The translations under genes were made by a program, and so were the position numbers. This document shows, piece after piece, positions 44,501-53,547 of a stretch of DNA of 64,000 nucleotides. The notes under the pieces were generated by a model. It searched no databases, was not told the DNA's origin, and worked only from the letters and a program-made list of their open reading frames with translations. This DNA is from Plenodomus lindquistii (lineage: Eukaryota; Ascomycota; Dothideomycetes; Pleosporales; Leptosphaeriaceae), in assembly GCA_025504975.1 (NCBI GenBank), contig JANUWI010000012.1, forward strand, positions 496,001 through 560,000, written 5' to 3'. The stretch's first letter is position 1; the number at the start of each line of letters is the position of its first letter.

Positions 44501-44747
44501 CAGCTCGACTCGACCGCATCTGACACTCGGAGACCCTTGTACTATGCCTCGCACCTCTATATCACCAAACGCTGGCGATGCGCTTACCCATGCACCAAGT
44601 ACCGCAGTTGCACCGTACTCTAAACCTAGGCATCGTCATCTCAGCTGATATTAACGTTTCTGACGTGCACTTTCCTTTGTAAGCGACATCGTCGTCATCG
44701 GCATTGGTTTCCGCGCGCAGCCAGGGCACCTGCACCCGCACCGAGCC
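41598..44747. other. 3.1-kb gene-free region with simple repeats
   Basis: No coding frame is recognised. The stretch contains a C-rich block at 42370-42530, an (AC)n run at about 42571-42590, GAGC-type tetramers at about 42932-42958 and a (TC)n run at about 43390-43410. Its right half carries the TAGAGTA heptamer cluster. The last 500 bases are pyrimidine-rich leader sequence before the ATG at 44748. Confidence 0.5.
42571..42590. repeat. (AC)n microsatellite
   Basis: About ten AC units, uninterrupted, in intergenic DNA. Confidence 0.9.
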
Positions 44748-44765
44748 ATGTCTTACTCTACTCTA
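43105..44765. repeat. Dispersed TAGAGTA / TACTCTA heptamer cluster
   Basis: TAGAGTA occurs at 43105, 43266, 43422, 43524, 43769 and 44141. The complement TACTCTA occurs at 44303, 44616, 44754 and 44759. That is ten exact copies in 1.66 kb. All copies left of 44.2 kb have one orientation and all to the right have the other, the last two lying in the first codons of the decayed gene at 44748. Function is unknown. Confidence 0.7.
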
Positions 44766-46308
44766 CCCTACTCTGCACTGCATACCCCTACTCAAGCGCC
44801 AAGTATGCCATTCGCCACAGCTAGTGACACAGTGAATGCACCAGCTTCGTCGCTCACAGAGCCGTCGCTGCATCTGGTGTTGCGGTCCAAGGCGCCGTGG
44901 TCACTCAAGGCGGAGACGTACATGTTGTTTGTGAAGCTGAATACTCTGCCCAAGGGGTTTTATGATGCGCATGAGGAGGCGTAGAAGATTGAGAGTATGA
45001 GGGCGTTTGAGGGGGGGTTGGGGGGCGGTTATGATTATACGGTATAGTGCGACGCCTGTTAGTATGTTTGGTGTTTTGTTTTGTATATTTTTTTTTTCGA
45101 GGGTATGTTGAGGGAGTGATCATGATTCTAGATGTCTTGTACATTGTTAATATTTCCGTTGCGAACTTTGACAAGTCAAGTTTATCAGTCATCTTTCTGC
45201 TGTGTACGAAGTAGCTCGTGTTTATCATGTCCCCATCTCAAGTTGATTGCATAACGCGTAAGCCTATACAGCACTACAGAGATAATAAATACACGCAAGT
45301 AAAGTAGATAAGTATTTTAATAACTTTTAGAGAAAAGACGCAATGTCTAAAGACTTTAAACTTTAAGTTTAGTGTATTATAGTAGCTACTATGAACGGCG
45401 ATTATAACAGTGGTGACTTAATAAACACGAGCTCAATCGTATATACCCTCGCGCTTCTGACGCTCATTTCATAGTGTATGCTGGCAGGCATGTAGTGATG
45501 CAACATCTCATCGTGCTTCCTTTCAAACGTACCGCAAGGTCTATCACTCCACCTGCTTCCAACATCCTTACATCTTACCCTCTTCCCCACTGACCACTCA
45601 AACATAACATCTCCACCAGGCGCCTACAACGAACTCATGCTCCTCCCCGGCACCTTCACCATCCTTCAACACCCCACCACACCTCCTAAGCTCCCCAAAT
45701 CTGCCCTCCGCATCGCCCAAATCTACGTCTCCCAACGCACCACAATGTACAATGGCCGTCTAAACTGGAACATCCCGAAGCACCTCGCTCGCTTCTCCTT
45801 CTCCGCCCCACCTACCCTCGCAGGCCAATCGCCTCCCGCATCACTCAGGGTGCAGGTCTTCCCACCTACCAGCAGTGATGGCGATGGTGTGTGTCCTTTC
45901 TTCGAGAGCACGCTTAAAATCGTGGAAGTGGGTTCCTGCGCTGCCGGTGAATACGAAGTGGATTCGGATGAACTTTATGCAGGTACAGCCGCCCATCCCA
46001 GAGTTGGTGGGTAGGATGGAAGTAGTAGAGGAGGAGCTGGAGAAGGGAATTGATGAGTATGATGTTGGGGAGAGTGAAGAGGCGTTGTGTGTGGCTACGG
46101 ATCGGTGGGTGGCGTATGATATCCACGCGAAGGTTCCAAGGGCGAGGGGCTGCTGGGTTAGCATGGGGGGAACTGGTGCTCGGGATGGTGGTGGAGATGG
46201 TGATGCAAATCAGAGGTGTTGGCCGCAAGGGCTGCGGCCTTGGGGGTTGGAGCGTGGTGTGAGGAAGTTGTACTTGAGATTACGGAGCTGCTGGAGTGGA
46301 AGGTTTAA
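44748..46308 (+). pseudogene. Acetoacetate-decarboxylase-like gene, inactivated
   Basis: Seen in order: MSYSTLPYS...LRSKAPWSLKAETYMLFVKLNTLPKGFYDAHEEA; a TAG at 44982-44984 where relatives have Trp; KIESMRAFEGGLGG; a shift of one in a G-run near 45020 giving VMIIRYSATPV; a GTATGT donor near 45066; a gap of about 540 bp ending CTCCACCAG near 45609; then AYNELMLLPGTFTIL and the core YVSQRTTTYNGRLNW-like motif (here YVSQRTTMYNGRLNWNIPKHLARFSFSAPP). A second shift in an A-run near 45918 separates FFESTLK from SWKWVPALPVNTKW. A third near 46250 precedes LEITELLEWKV. Fungal relatives have a decarboxylase-like beta-barrel fold with unproven substrates. The long intron contains a MITE-like element. 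Confidence 0.65.
45207..45439. mobile_element. MITE-like element, copy A (233 bp)
   Basis: The element is bounded by imperfect terminal inverted repeats: CGAAGTAGCTCGTGTTTAT at the left, and the right end read on the other strand is CGATTGAGCTCGTGTTTAT (16 of 19 identical). TA dinucleotides flank both ends (45205-45206 and 45440-45441), as left by Tc1/mariner-type insertion. The inside is AT-rich and non-coding. It aligns along its length with copy B. It sits in the long intron of the acetoacetate-decarboxylase-like pseudogene. The AT bias fits C-to-T mutation of repeats (RIP), which is inference. Confidence 0.75.
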
Positions 46309-46877
46309 GATACGGTCGGTGGTGTAGCTACATCTGTTTTCTACCTCCTGTGGAGGAGATGTGTTGAGGCACAAACTGTGGGTGCTGCTCTAGCCATTAA
46401 TGCTGCCCGTTTGCGCCAACGTAATTCTTCGCGTTTGTCTACCATGGGTACCAACTGCACCACCCACCACTCTGATATTCTATCCTTTCAGTATTGTATA
46501 GCCACATAACGCAATACATCCCATAGAATCCACCTTGATGTCATTCTAGCCTTCGTAGACGTAGCAAACGGAGCCCCTCGCTGCCATTGTTTCTCAATTT
46601 GGTGAATGTGACCCCCTGCTTTCCCTACCTACCCCTGCACATCATGGTGAAAGAAGCTGAACGCGTCAATGCTCACCTGCCAACCCCTCACAAACATTCA
46701 TCCTCCCCTCATCCTGTTCTCCACCGCAGCTCTGCAGCAAACATTGTGATACCCGACCTCAATTCACCTGCAGCTACACACATCCTCTCTCCACACCACT
46801 TACTCGATTCCCACACACCCTCGACAGAAAAACTCTTTCTTAGTACACCACACACAGCAATCACACCCACTATCGCA
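46309..46877. other. Spacer and probable 5' leader
   Basis: This 569-bp stretch lies between the pseudogene and the start at 46878. An in-frame ATG at 46644 is open to the gene, but the added sequence is Pro/His-rich and looks like leader. Nothing else is seen. Confidence 0.4.
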
Positions 46878-48841
46878 ATGGGTTTCCGCACAGTCGCCAA
46901 ACAGGCGCTCGGCTATAGCCCTAGCTTCACCAGCACCCTTATCCGCCGCGACGTCAAGGATCTCAAGAGCAAAGTCGTTGCCAAGGTCAACAAAACGTTC
47001 AAACGTAAGGTCAAGACGGTCAGGAAGGTTGCGACGGCCTTTGAAGACGATGAGGTGAAGGGCGGCGGCGTTGCTGAGGAGGAAGAAGTTGATGTTGTTC
47101 TTGCGCTTGCCCGGGGAGACTTTGTTGAGTCTGATGTTGTTGATGCTGTTTCTCCGGCTTCTCAGAACGACATTGTTGGGTCAAAAGAGGTTAAGACTGC
47201 TTTTGCATCAAGTCGAGACACCATCATCGAGCCAGAAGCAATCGGACGTATTCGTAGCTCGCCTACCGAGACTCTGGTAGCGCCTGAAGATTCTATCCTT
47301 GCTCTCGACTTCCCGTACAAGGCTGTCCTTGAGCAGCTCGAGAAACAGGCTTCTGTAAGTGATTGAGAATGTATCTTGAGTGTTTGCAAGGCTGAACATG
47401 AACTAGATTTTCGTAGCTGAGAACGAAGAGGTCATTGAGACTATCCAGAAGACGAGCCAGGACACCGTTCACAAGTCTAACCACGAGGCTTTGATCAACA
47501 CCATCGCCAACAACAGCACAGTAAGCCGCTGGGTTGTCCACGCGTCACCGCTGTGTCTTATACTGACGTTGGGACAGATACCCGAACTTGATTTCGAAGA
47601 GGTCATCGAGGCCGTCCAAGAGATCAGGCACAAGCCCATCCAAAAAGACATCATCGAGGCGGTTACCAATGATAACATCGTAGTGGAGCCTGTCATGACT
47701 GCTCGCGAGCCTACCTCGGAGGTCATGAACAAGACATTCGTTGACAACAGTATTGTGAGTGCATGCTTGGAACACTATTCCAGCCTTGTGTACTAACTTC
47801 AGTGCAGAACCCAGTAGCTACCGCCACGGAGGTCATCCAGATCATGCAGGAGACTATTGACAGTCCTATCCCGGAAACTCTGATTGAGACGAGGGACGAC
47901 GATAGGTTGGTAGCGGAGATTGTCAGGAACGCCCGCGTGGCCATGCAGAAGGTCATCGCAGACTCGTCAGCAGATGAACACAATGTGAGTCGATAATGCG
48001 TGTCCCCAGATGACCTTGTACTTACACTACGCTAGTCCTACAAAACTGATCTGAGAAAGGTCATGGATACCACCCGCGAGGCGTTGAAAAAGTCTCTTAT
48101 GAAGCCAACTGGCGACACCGGTAATTTAGCAGCCGGGAACGCGATTGCTTTCGATACTGTCTACAGCGCTCTCGGAGATAATTTTAAGACCACGAACACT
48201 GAAGTCGTACAACAAAACGACCACATTTCTTCGACCATTCAGCAGTATAGGTACTTCCTTGGCTGCTCGCTGGTCCTGGAGATGGCCCGGCAGTATTTTA
48301 CGTCGAGCCCTTCTTACGAGACTTTCGGAGGTGGCAATCGATTGTCAACTGATGTCGCAGGACGTTCCGTCATCTTTCGTGAGTACTCCGAGATCTTCTC
48401 CAGATGCAACGAACTAACCAAGATACAGCAGAGTCCACCGTCACAAACAACGTCCACATTTCCCGCGTTTGTGACGATGTTTTTGATCATACGGCCTTTG
48501 CTCTTAATGCTTGGTGGAAGGCCATCCGGCAAGCATTCCGCGATCATGTTCAGATGGAGATTGTCGCCGAGACACTCGTGCGCCATGTTTGGTCTCATAA
48601 AGACCTTCTCGAGATGCTGGTGCAGATTCGCAATCCACTAGCGAGACTCCACGAGAACGACGCAGCTGAGCTTCAATGCAAGCCTCAGGAGCCAGTCTTT
48701 CCGGAGCTCGACACCTTGCTCGGCGTACGAGAACTTGCTCGGCACATAACACTGGATGTGTGTCTGCTTGTCTTGCTGCTTTTGTTCACCCTCTTGGGTT
48801 TCGCTGTCTTGCAAGCTCAAGGACATCGTCTGCATCACTAA
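46878..48841 (+). CDS. Tail-anchored exon-repeat protein of unknown function
   Basis: The protein has 566 aa from six exons: 46878-47354, 47407-47520, 47578-47754, 47808-47984, 48036-48378 and 48429-48841. Introns are 50-57 bp; the first four are phase 0, and exons 3 and 4 are both exactly 177 nt. Exons 2-5 each open with a related motif: EEVIETIQKTS, EEVIEAVQEIR, TEVIQIMQETI, RKVMDTTREAL. This points to exon duplication of a helical unit. The N-terminus is basic (VKDLKSKVVAKVNKTFKRKVK). A single hydrophobic segment at about 539-557 ends the protein, so a tail-anchored membrane topology is likely. I do not recognise the family. A partial copy of exon 1 lies 4 kb downstream. Confidence 0.65.
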
Positions 48842-49365
48842 CAGCTCTTATGTAATGTGCTCTTAAGTTTCCGGAATAAAAGCACCAATCATTCACGATT
48901 CGGAATAACACACTTCGCTCGGCAGCGGCCGACATTCCGCCTCTTATCCGACCCTTCTTGCGCTTATTCTGCATTTTGTTTCGTTTCGGCGCCCAATTGG
49001 GGTGCCGAAAATTCTACACGTTGTCTACGAAATTCCTTCAGCGTTAACTCGAAGCGGCACAGACGAGTCTGTGGGTCATCATTATTTTAACCCCGCGACT
49101 CCCCAGCTTTTACACAACACACGATAGCACCACTCGGGGACCACAGCCCTCGAACATCTTCCACTCGGGGAGACACCAGCAGCCGGCTCACCGCTTGCGT
49201 CATAGATCTAACGGGTTTGCCGTTTAAAAAGGTCGCCCACCACGTCTGTAGAAGAGCACGTGCCACCCTAGCTTCTGAAGATCATCAAATCGTCTACCCA
49301 CACCAGCGCACTGCGCACCACAACGACAACACAACATCTTCCCCGTTACGCCGTCAGTGTTGCGT
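48842..49365. other. Spacer upstream of the MFS gene
   Basis: This 524-bp stretch is the presumed promoter of the MFS gene. No other feature is seen. Confidence 0.4.
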
Positions 49366-50853
49366 ATGAGCAGAGACGGAAAAGGCAGCACGCCAGGACC
49401 AATCAACGAACCGAATCCACTTACGAGAGTTAACAGCTTTCCCCACGCCGAATTCACCATTCCACCAGCTGATACGCTTCGACCATGCCTCAGTGCCCAA
49501 ACTCACTCTGCCGTACGCCCGGTATCGGAGAAATGGACGGAGAATCCAAGAAGCTCCATTGCAACTGGAGATGAAGAAGCTGCCTCTGTAACCTCACACG
49601 ACGATGAGGTTACCTATCCTGAAGGCGGCCTTGCAGCCTGGTCCGTTGTATTCGGATCATTCATGGGCCTTGTCGCAAGTCTCGGTATGATGAACACTGT
49701 AGGCCCGTTTCATTCTTACATCGCAGAGCATTTTCTGCAAGACTACTCAGAGAGCGCCATAGGCTGGATCTTCTCCACGTACGTGTTTCTGTCGTTCTTC
49801 TGTGGACTTCAGATTGGGCCGATCTTCGACGCACATGGTCCAAGGCTCCTTGTATTCGCGGGCAGCGTCCTGCTGTGTGCCTCCAACCTACTGCTTGGCA
49901 TCTGCACCAAGTATTGGCATTTCTTCATGGTCTTCGGGGTCTTGGGTGGGATAGGCACCAGTCTCATCTTTACACCTGCGTTCGGCGCGGTCAGCCATTT
50001 CTTCTACCAAAAGCGTGGAAATGCCACTGGGATCGCCGCGGCTGGAGGATCGATTGGAGGTGTGATCTTCCCTTTGGCACTTCAACGGCTACTACCATCA
50101 GTCGGCTTTGCATGGGCAACTCGGATCATAGGCTTCATAGACGTCTTCTGTTGCATCGTCGCCTGCTTGTTGATCCGCTCACGACTTCCGCCCAAGCCTG
50201 GTCAATCGATCATGCCAGACTTCCGGATCTTTCGTCAAAAGTCGTACCTGCTCCTCACACTTGGCATTTTCATGATGGAATGGGCGTTGTTCATCCCTAT
50301 AACCTATCTTACCAACTTTGCTCGCTCGACTGGAGCCTTTACTCCCGCGTTCTCGTATCAGCTGATTGCCATCTTCAATGCGGGAAGCTGCGTTGGGCGG
50401 TGGCTGCCAGGAATGTTCGCAGACAAACTGGGACGCTTCAATAGCATGATCTTCATGCTTGCAGTCTGCTCAGCTTCTTCGCTGACGCTGTGGTTGCCGG
50501 CGTCCCTCCTCACGCCCACGACGTCGTCAGCAGCCATGGCCGTCAGAGCACTATCGATCACCTACTCTGTGATCTTTGGCTTTGCATCGGGATCAAACAT
50601 TTCGCTCACGCCGGTGTGCGTGGGACAACTGTGTGACACTAATGTTTACGGGCGCTACTATGCGACCTGCTACACGATTGTCTCGTTCAGTACGCTGACT
50701 GGTATTCCGATTGCCGGTAGTATCCTCCAGATGACCGGTGGATCTTACTGGGGCGTCGTTGTGTGGACAGTAATCTGCTACATCTTCTCATCGGCATGCT
50801 TTGTGTGGAGCCGAGGGTTGCAGGTTGGCTGGAAGTTGGGAGTCAAGTTTTAG
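49366..50853 (+). CDS. MFS transporter, monocarboxylate (MCH/MCT) type
   Basis: The protein has 495 aa in one exon. Seen: a hydrophilic N-terminus of about 80 residues, then YPEGGLAAWSVVFGSFMGLVAS, the fungal MCT opening, and 12 hydrophobic segments. Family motifs include NTVGPFHSYI, WIFSTYVFLSFFCG, GPIFDAHGPR (motif A-like), GGIGTSLIFTPA and RGNATGIAAAGGSIGG. Family knowledge: yeast Mch proteins of this type include the riboflavin importer Mch5; most fungal paralogues have no known substrate and do not carry monocarboxylates. The start at 49366 is the first ATG in frame. No decay is seen, although relics lie on both sides. Confidence 0.87.
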   Translation: MSRDGKGSTPGPINEPNPLTRVNSFPHAEFTIPPADTLRPCLSAQTHSAVRPVSEKWTENPRSSIATGDEEAASVTSHDDEVTYPEGGLAAWSVVFGSFMGLVASLGMMNTVGPFHSYIAEHFLQDYSESAIGWIFSTYVFLSFFCGLQIGPIFDAHGPRLLVFAGSVLLCASNLLLGICTKYWHFFMVFGVLGGIGTSLIFTPAFGAVSHFFYQKRGNATGIAAAGGSIGGVIFPLALQRLLPSVGFAWATRIIGFIDVFCCIVACLLIRSRLPPKPGQSIMPDFRIFRQKSYLLLTLGIFMMEWALFIPITYLTNFARSTGAFTPAFSYQLIAIFNAGSCVGRWLPGMFADKLGRFNSMIFMLAVCSASSLTLWLPASLLTPTTSSAAMAVRALSITYSVIFGFASGSNISLTPVCVGQLCDTNVYGRYYATCYTIVSFSTLTGIPIAGSILQMTGGSYWGVVVWTVICYIFSSACFVWSRGLQVGWKLGVKF

Positions 50854-50919
50854 TGTGTAGTGGGGTGGCGGATCTCACCGCTGTTGTTGGGTGTGCAGCA
50901 ATCAGCGTTCAAGATGGTT

Positions 50920-51075
50920 GATCAAGGTTGCAAAGAATGTATTTCGGGGGTTGTATTTCGGGGGTGGCAAGGACTTTGAGAACGATGAGATGAATGTTGC
51001 AGAGCCTAAAGAGGCTGATGTTGTTTCTGCGCTTGTCGAGGAGGAGTTTGTCTACATCAGAATGAATCAACTTTT
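50920..51075 (+). pseudogene. Fragment resembling exon 1 of the exon-repeat gene
   Basis: Reading IKVAKNVF...DFENDEMNVAEPKEADVVSALVEEEFV, this frame matches exon 1 of the gene at 46878 (RKVATAFEDDEVKGGGVAEEEEVDVVLALARGDFV) in order and with a small gap. DNA similarity is visible over about 85 bases (50968-51052). No following exons are present. It looks like a truncated, degenerate copy made by local duplication, but the acidic composition could inflate the match. Confidence 0.5.
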
Positions 51076-51234
51076 CTTTATCGAGTCACCATCTCACCTT
51101 GAGTGCATGACGCTTGAGCTTATATGATAATGCAATGTGATCTCGTCGTGAGGTCCTAATACTAGTCATTCGCATGCTCGGCAGCTCCTGACACGACATT
51201 CAGACACTTCTCCGATTCTTCTTATGCTAATCTT

Positions 51235-51540
51235 GTAATCTGCTTCTTCTTATCCCTCTTTGTCCTCATCCACGACCTCCCCGTTGACCCTAATACTCAT
51301 CTCCTAAAATTGCATCCTCATGTCTGCATTCTGCCTCGTAATATTATTACTAGCATGCTGATACTCCCTCTTCTTCAGGTGTACTAGCGCTTCTCCAACC
51401 TTCTCGAACACCTTCTTGAATGAGGAAGACTCATCTCTTAAGAACATCATTTCCGACTCTATAAAAGGCAAAAACACCCTTAAACTTGATCTTGCAGAAA
51501 CATTTTTCTCAGGACGTTAGGGACCTTCTTTGTCATAGAG
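51235..51540 (-). pseudogene. Coding relic of unknown family
   Basis: On the minus strand an open, protein-like stretch reads VFLPFIESEMMFLRDESSS, then FKKVFEKVGEALVHLKKRE and QHASNNITRQNADMRMQF. A TAG (about 51304-51306) follows, and the same frame continues EMSIRVNGEVVDEDKEG before another stop. Composition and lack of low complexity argue for a former helical protein. No start codon or splice sites can be assigned. Its upstream side abuts MITE copy B, which may have broken it. I do not recognise the family. Confidence 0.5.
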
Positions 51541-51568
51541 AACCTAGTAAACAACGCTCTTGTTTGTA

Positions 51569-51797
51569 CGAAGGAGCTTGAATTTATTGTCTCTAACTTA
51601 CCTTAACAGTATAAAGCTTAAGCTTATAAAGCAGCAGGGCGAGAATAAAAGCACATAGGTATTGTAAGAATAATTCCTACTACTTCTAGAATATACACAA
51701 AGTATTTAGAGACTTTGAGCTTTGTTTCAATGCTCTGTGTTAGCTACGGCGACTAGTGATAATAGTTTTGGTGACTTGTTAAGTACGAGCTCCTTCG
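51569..51797. mobile_element. MITE-like element, copy B (229 bp)
   Basis: Terminal inverted repeats are CGAAGGAGCTTGAATTTAT at the left and, read on the other strand, CGAAGGAGCTCGTACTTAA at the right (15 of 19 identical, the first ten perfect). TA flanks both ends (51567-51568 and 51798-51799). The element aligns with copy A throughout: for example GCTTAAGCTTATAAAGCAG against GCGTAAGCCTATACAGCAC, and GGTGACTT near the right end of both. It has no coding capacity, so it is a non-autonomous DNA element. Confidence 0.78.
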
Positions 51798-51980
51798 TAT
51801 AGACCTCATCCGCTGCACCCATAGATTTGTCCCTCACATAAGGAATCCATCTACGCCCAAGCTTATCTTTCCAGTCAGGCGACATCTCTCGGTGCTCGAG
51901 GTTTCGGCTGTCAAGCCAGGTGATTGGTAAGTCAAGTGTCAGCAAGCCTTGAGACTCCTCGAGTGTCCACATCTGAGGTC

Positions 51981-53547
51981 ATATTAGCGGTCACAGCAAT
52001 ATGCCTCGGATCCCATGTCGTCAGACAACCAATCACTGGCAACCTATTGCTCATGCTGCCTCAACCACTTCACTCAGAGCTGGCACATAACGTTGCCGTC
52101 AATCGACGCCTTGCATTCTTGGCCTGCCGTTGGGGCTGTCACTTCAGTGGCCAACGAAAGTAGTCAATTTGCGCGCTATGCTCGTAGACAACTTTCAAGT
52201 GGCCTTGGATATCCCTTTTTGCCCGCAGTGATCGCGGGTCTCCGTTGGCTACTAATCTGCATTCTCTTTGCGAACGCACCATTTACACTTGGTTCTAAAG
52301 GGCGGCTTGGGGCGAGCATGGCACATTTCGCTACAGTCATCTTACGATCTGCGGGCTGCAGTAGACTACATGCGGAAAACAGGAAACACACATGTTCCCA
52401 TCCCCTATCCCAGCCACCAGCAATCGATTATCGTGAGGTTCCGAACTTAATCCTGCCGCAATATTGAATAGAGATGATCTCCCGGCCGGTGGCGCTCCGC
52501 CGGACGGTCAACTAGTGTGAAGATTCACCTTTCCCTCTCCCACATTACCGAGGCGCGAAAGCACCGAGTTTGCGATGTGTACCCGCATGGCAATTTCCAT
52601 ATTCTCGCCAATGCCCATTCAATGCTCTACTCTTGTCACTGAAGTATTGAACTTCCACAGCGGAAACCTTTACATCCGTGGGACTACCGCTGAACCTTGG
52701 CGTCTATTTACGTGCGCCAGATGTGCCCCCTGAGCCAATCAGTCCACGTGTTTTGTGGCTTGACGTAGCGAGCGCCTCAAGCGCCAACTCGGTCTCAACT
52801 CCATCCGTTCTTTTGCGCATCAATCATTTCCCAGAAAAAACGTTGTGAAGGCGCACTTTCGTAACACCTGTCAATCGTGCTTGGCTTCGTACGCAAGTGG
52901 CAACGCTCACCCGCCAATTGATAGGGCATCGCCCCTTTTTGCTCACTCTGACAGCGCAAAGGCAAGTGGCTAACCCTCGGCGCACAGAACCGCAGCCCTA
53001 TGTACACGATTTGCGGAGGGAACACGACAAGTACCGTGCACGAGCGCGTCGCTGCGCCATTGGCAGAATGACTGCATAGGAGGCGCGAGCTGAAGAACGA
53101 GCAGAGAGGTTCTTGGGGACGCGCTGCGCCAAGCGACATTCCCTGAAATCTGGTTTTCGCGGACGCGACTCGACGTGGCATGTTCACAATCACTTTGGGA
53201 CGGGAGCGACTCGCTTTAGGTCCCAAACTTTACCTCAATTGGGTTCGAGGCGAGGCGCTGGCCGTTATTGGTAGGTGGAGATCGCGCCTAGCCGTATCGA
53301 ATAGGTGAAATGGTACGACATGGATGCCTTGATTCTATTCACTCACCTTACCTTTTGTGGGTGCGGAGTGTTCTGGTTAGCGTATCCTGTCAATTTCCTT
53401 TAGGTCTTTGGGGATATGTCCTTTTGATGAGAAGCTGAAGGGGTCCCAATAGTTCGTTCTGGGTTTGGCTTTTGATAACGTCTTCCTGCCCTCATTTTCA
53501 TTTGATCCGTTTCCTGAAATTCTTTATACTCTTTATGTCCTCACGAG
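51981..53547. other. Spacer upstream of the ankyrin gene
   Basis: This stretch of about 1.6 kb has no recognised gene. A frame at 52015-52467 is not protein-like. A GC-rich imperfect palindrome (CCGGCCGG...CCGCCGG) lies at about 52482-52503. The last 250 bases, T-rich, are the presumed ankyrin-gene promoter and leader. Confidence 0.4.

Noticed and set aside
45402..45605. Protein similarity between minus frames at 45402-45605 and 51727-51972 (VYT-x-ELV...KSP)
   Set aside because: The shared residues are encoded by the terminal inverted repeat of the MITE-like element, so this is repeat homology rather than a gene family.
48239..48289. Possible extra 49-bp intron in exon 5 of the exon-repeat gene
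   Set aside because: GT...AG is present, but using it changes the phase and no longer joins correctly to the last exon; reading through keeps the frame.
52015..52467. 150-codon plus-strand frame before the ankyrin gene
   Set aside because: Random-like composition and no homology recognised.
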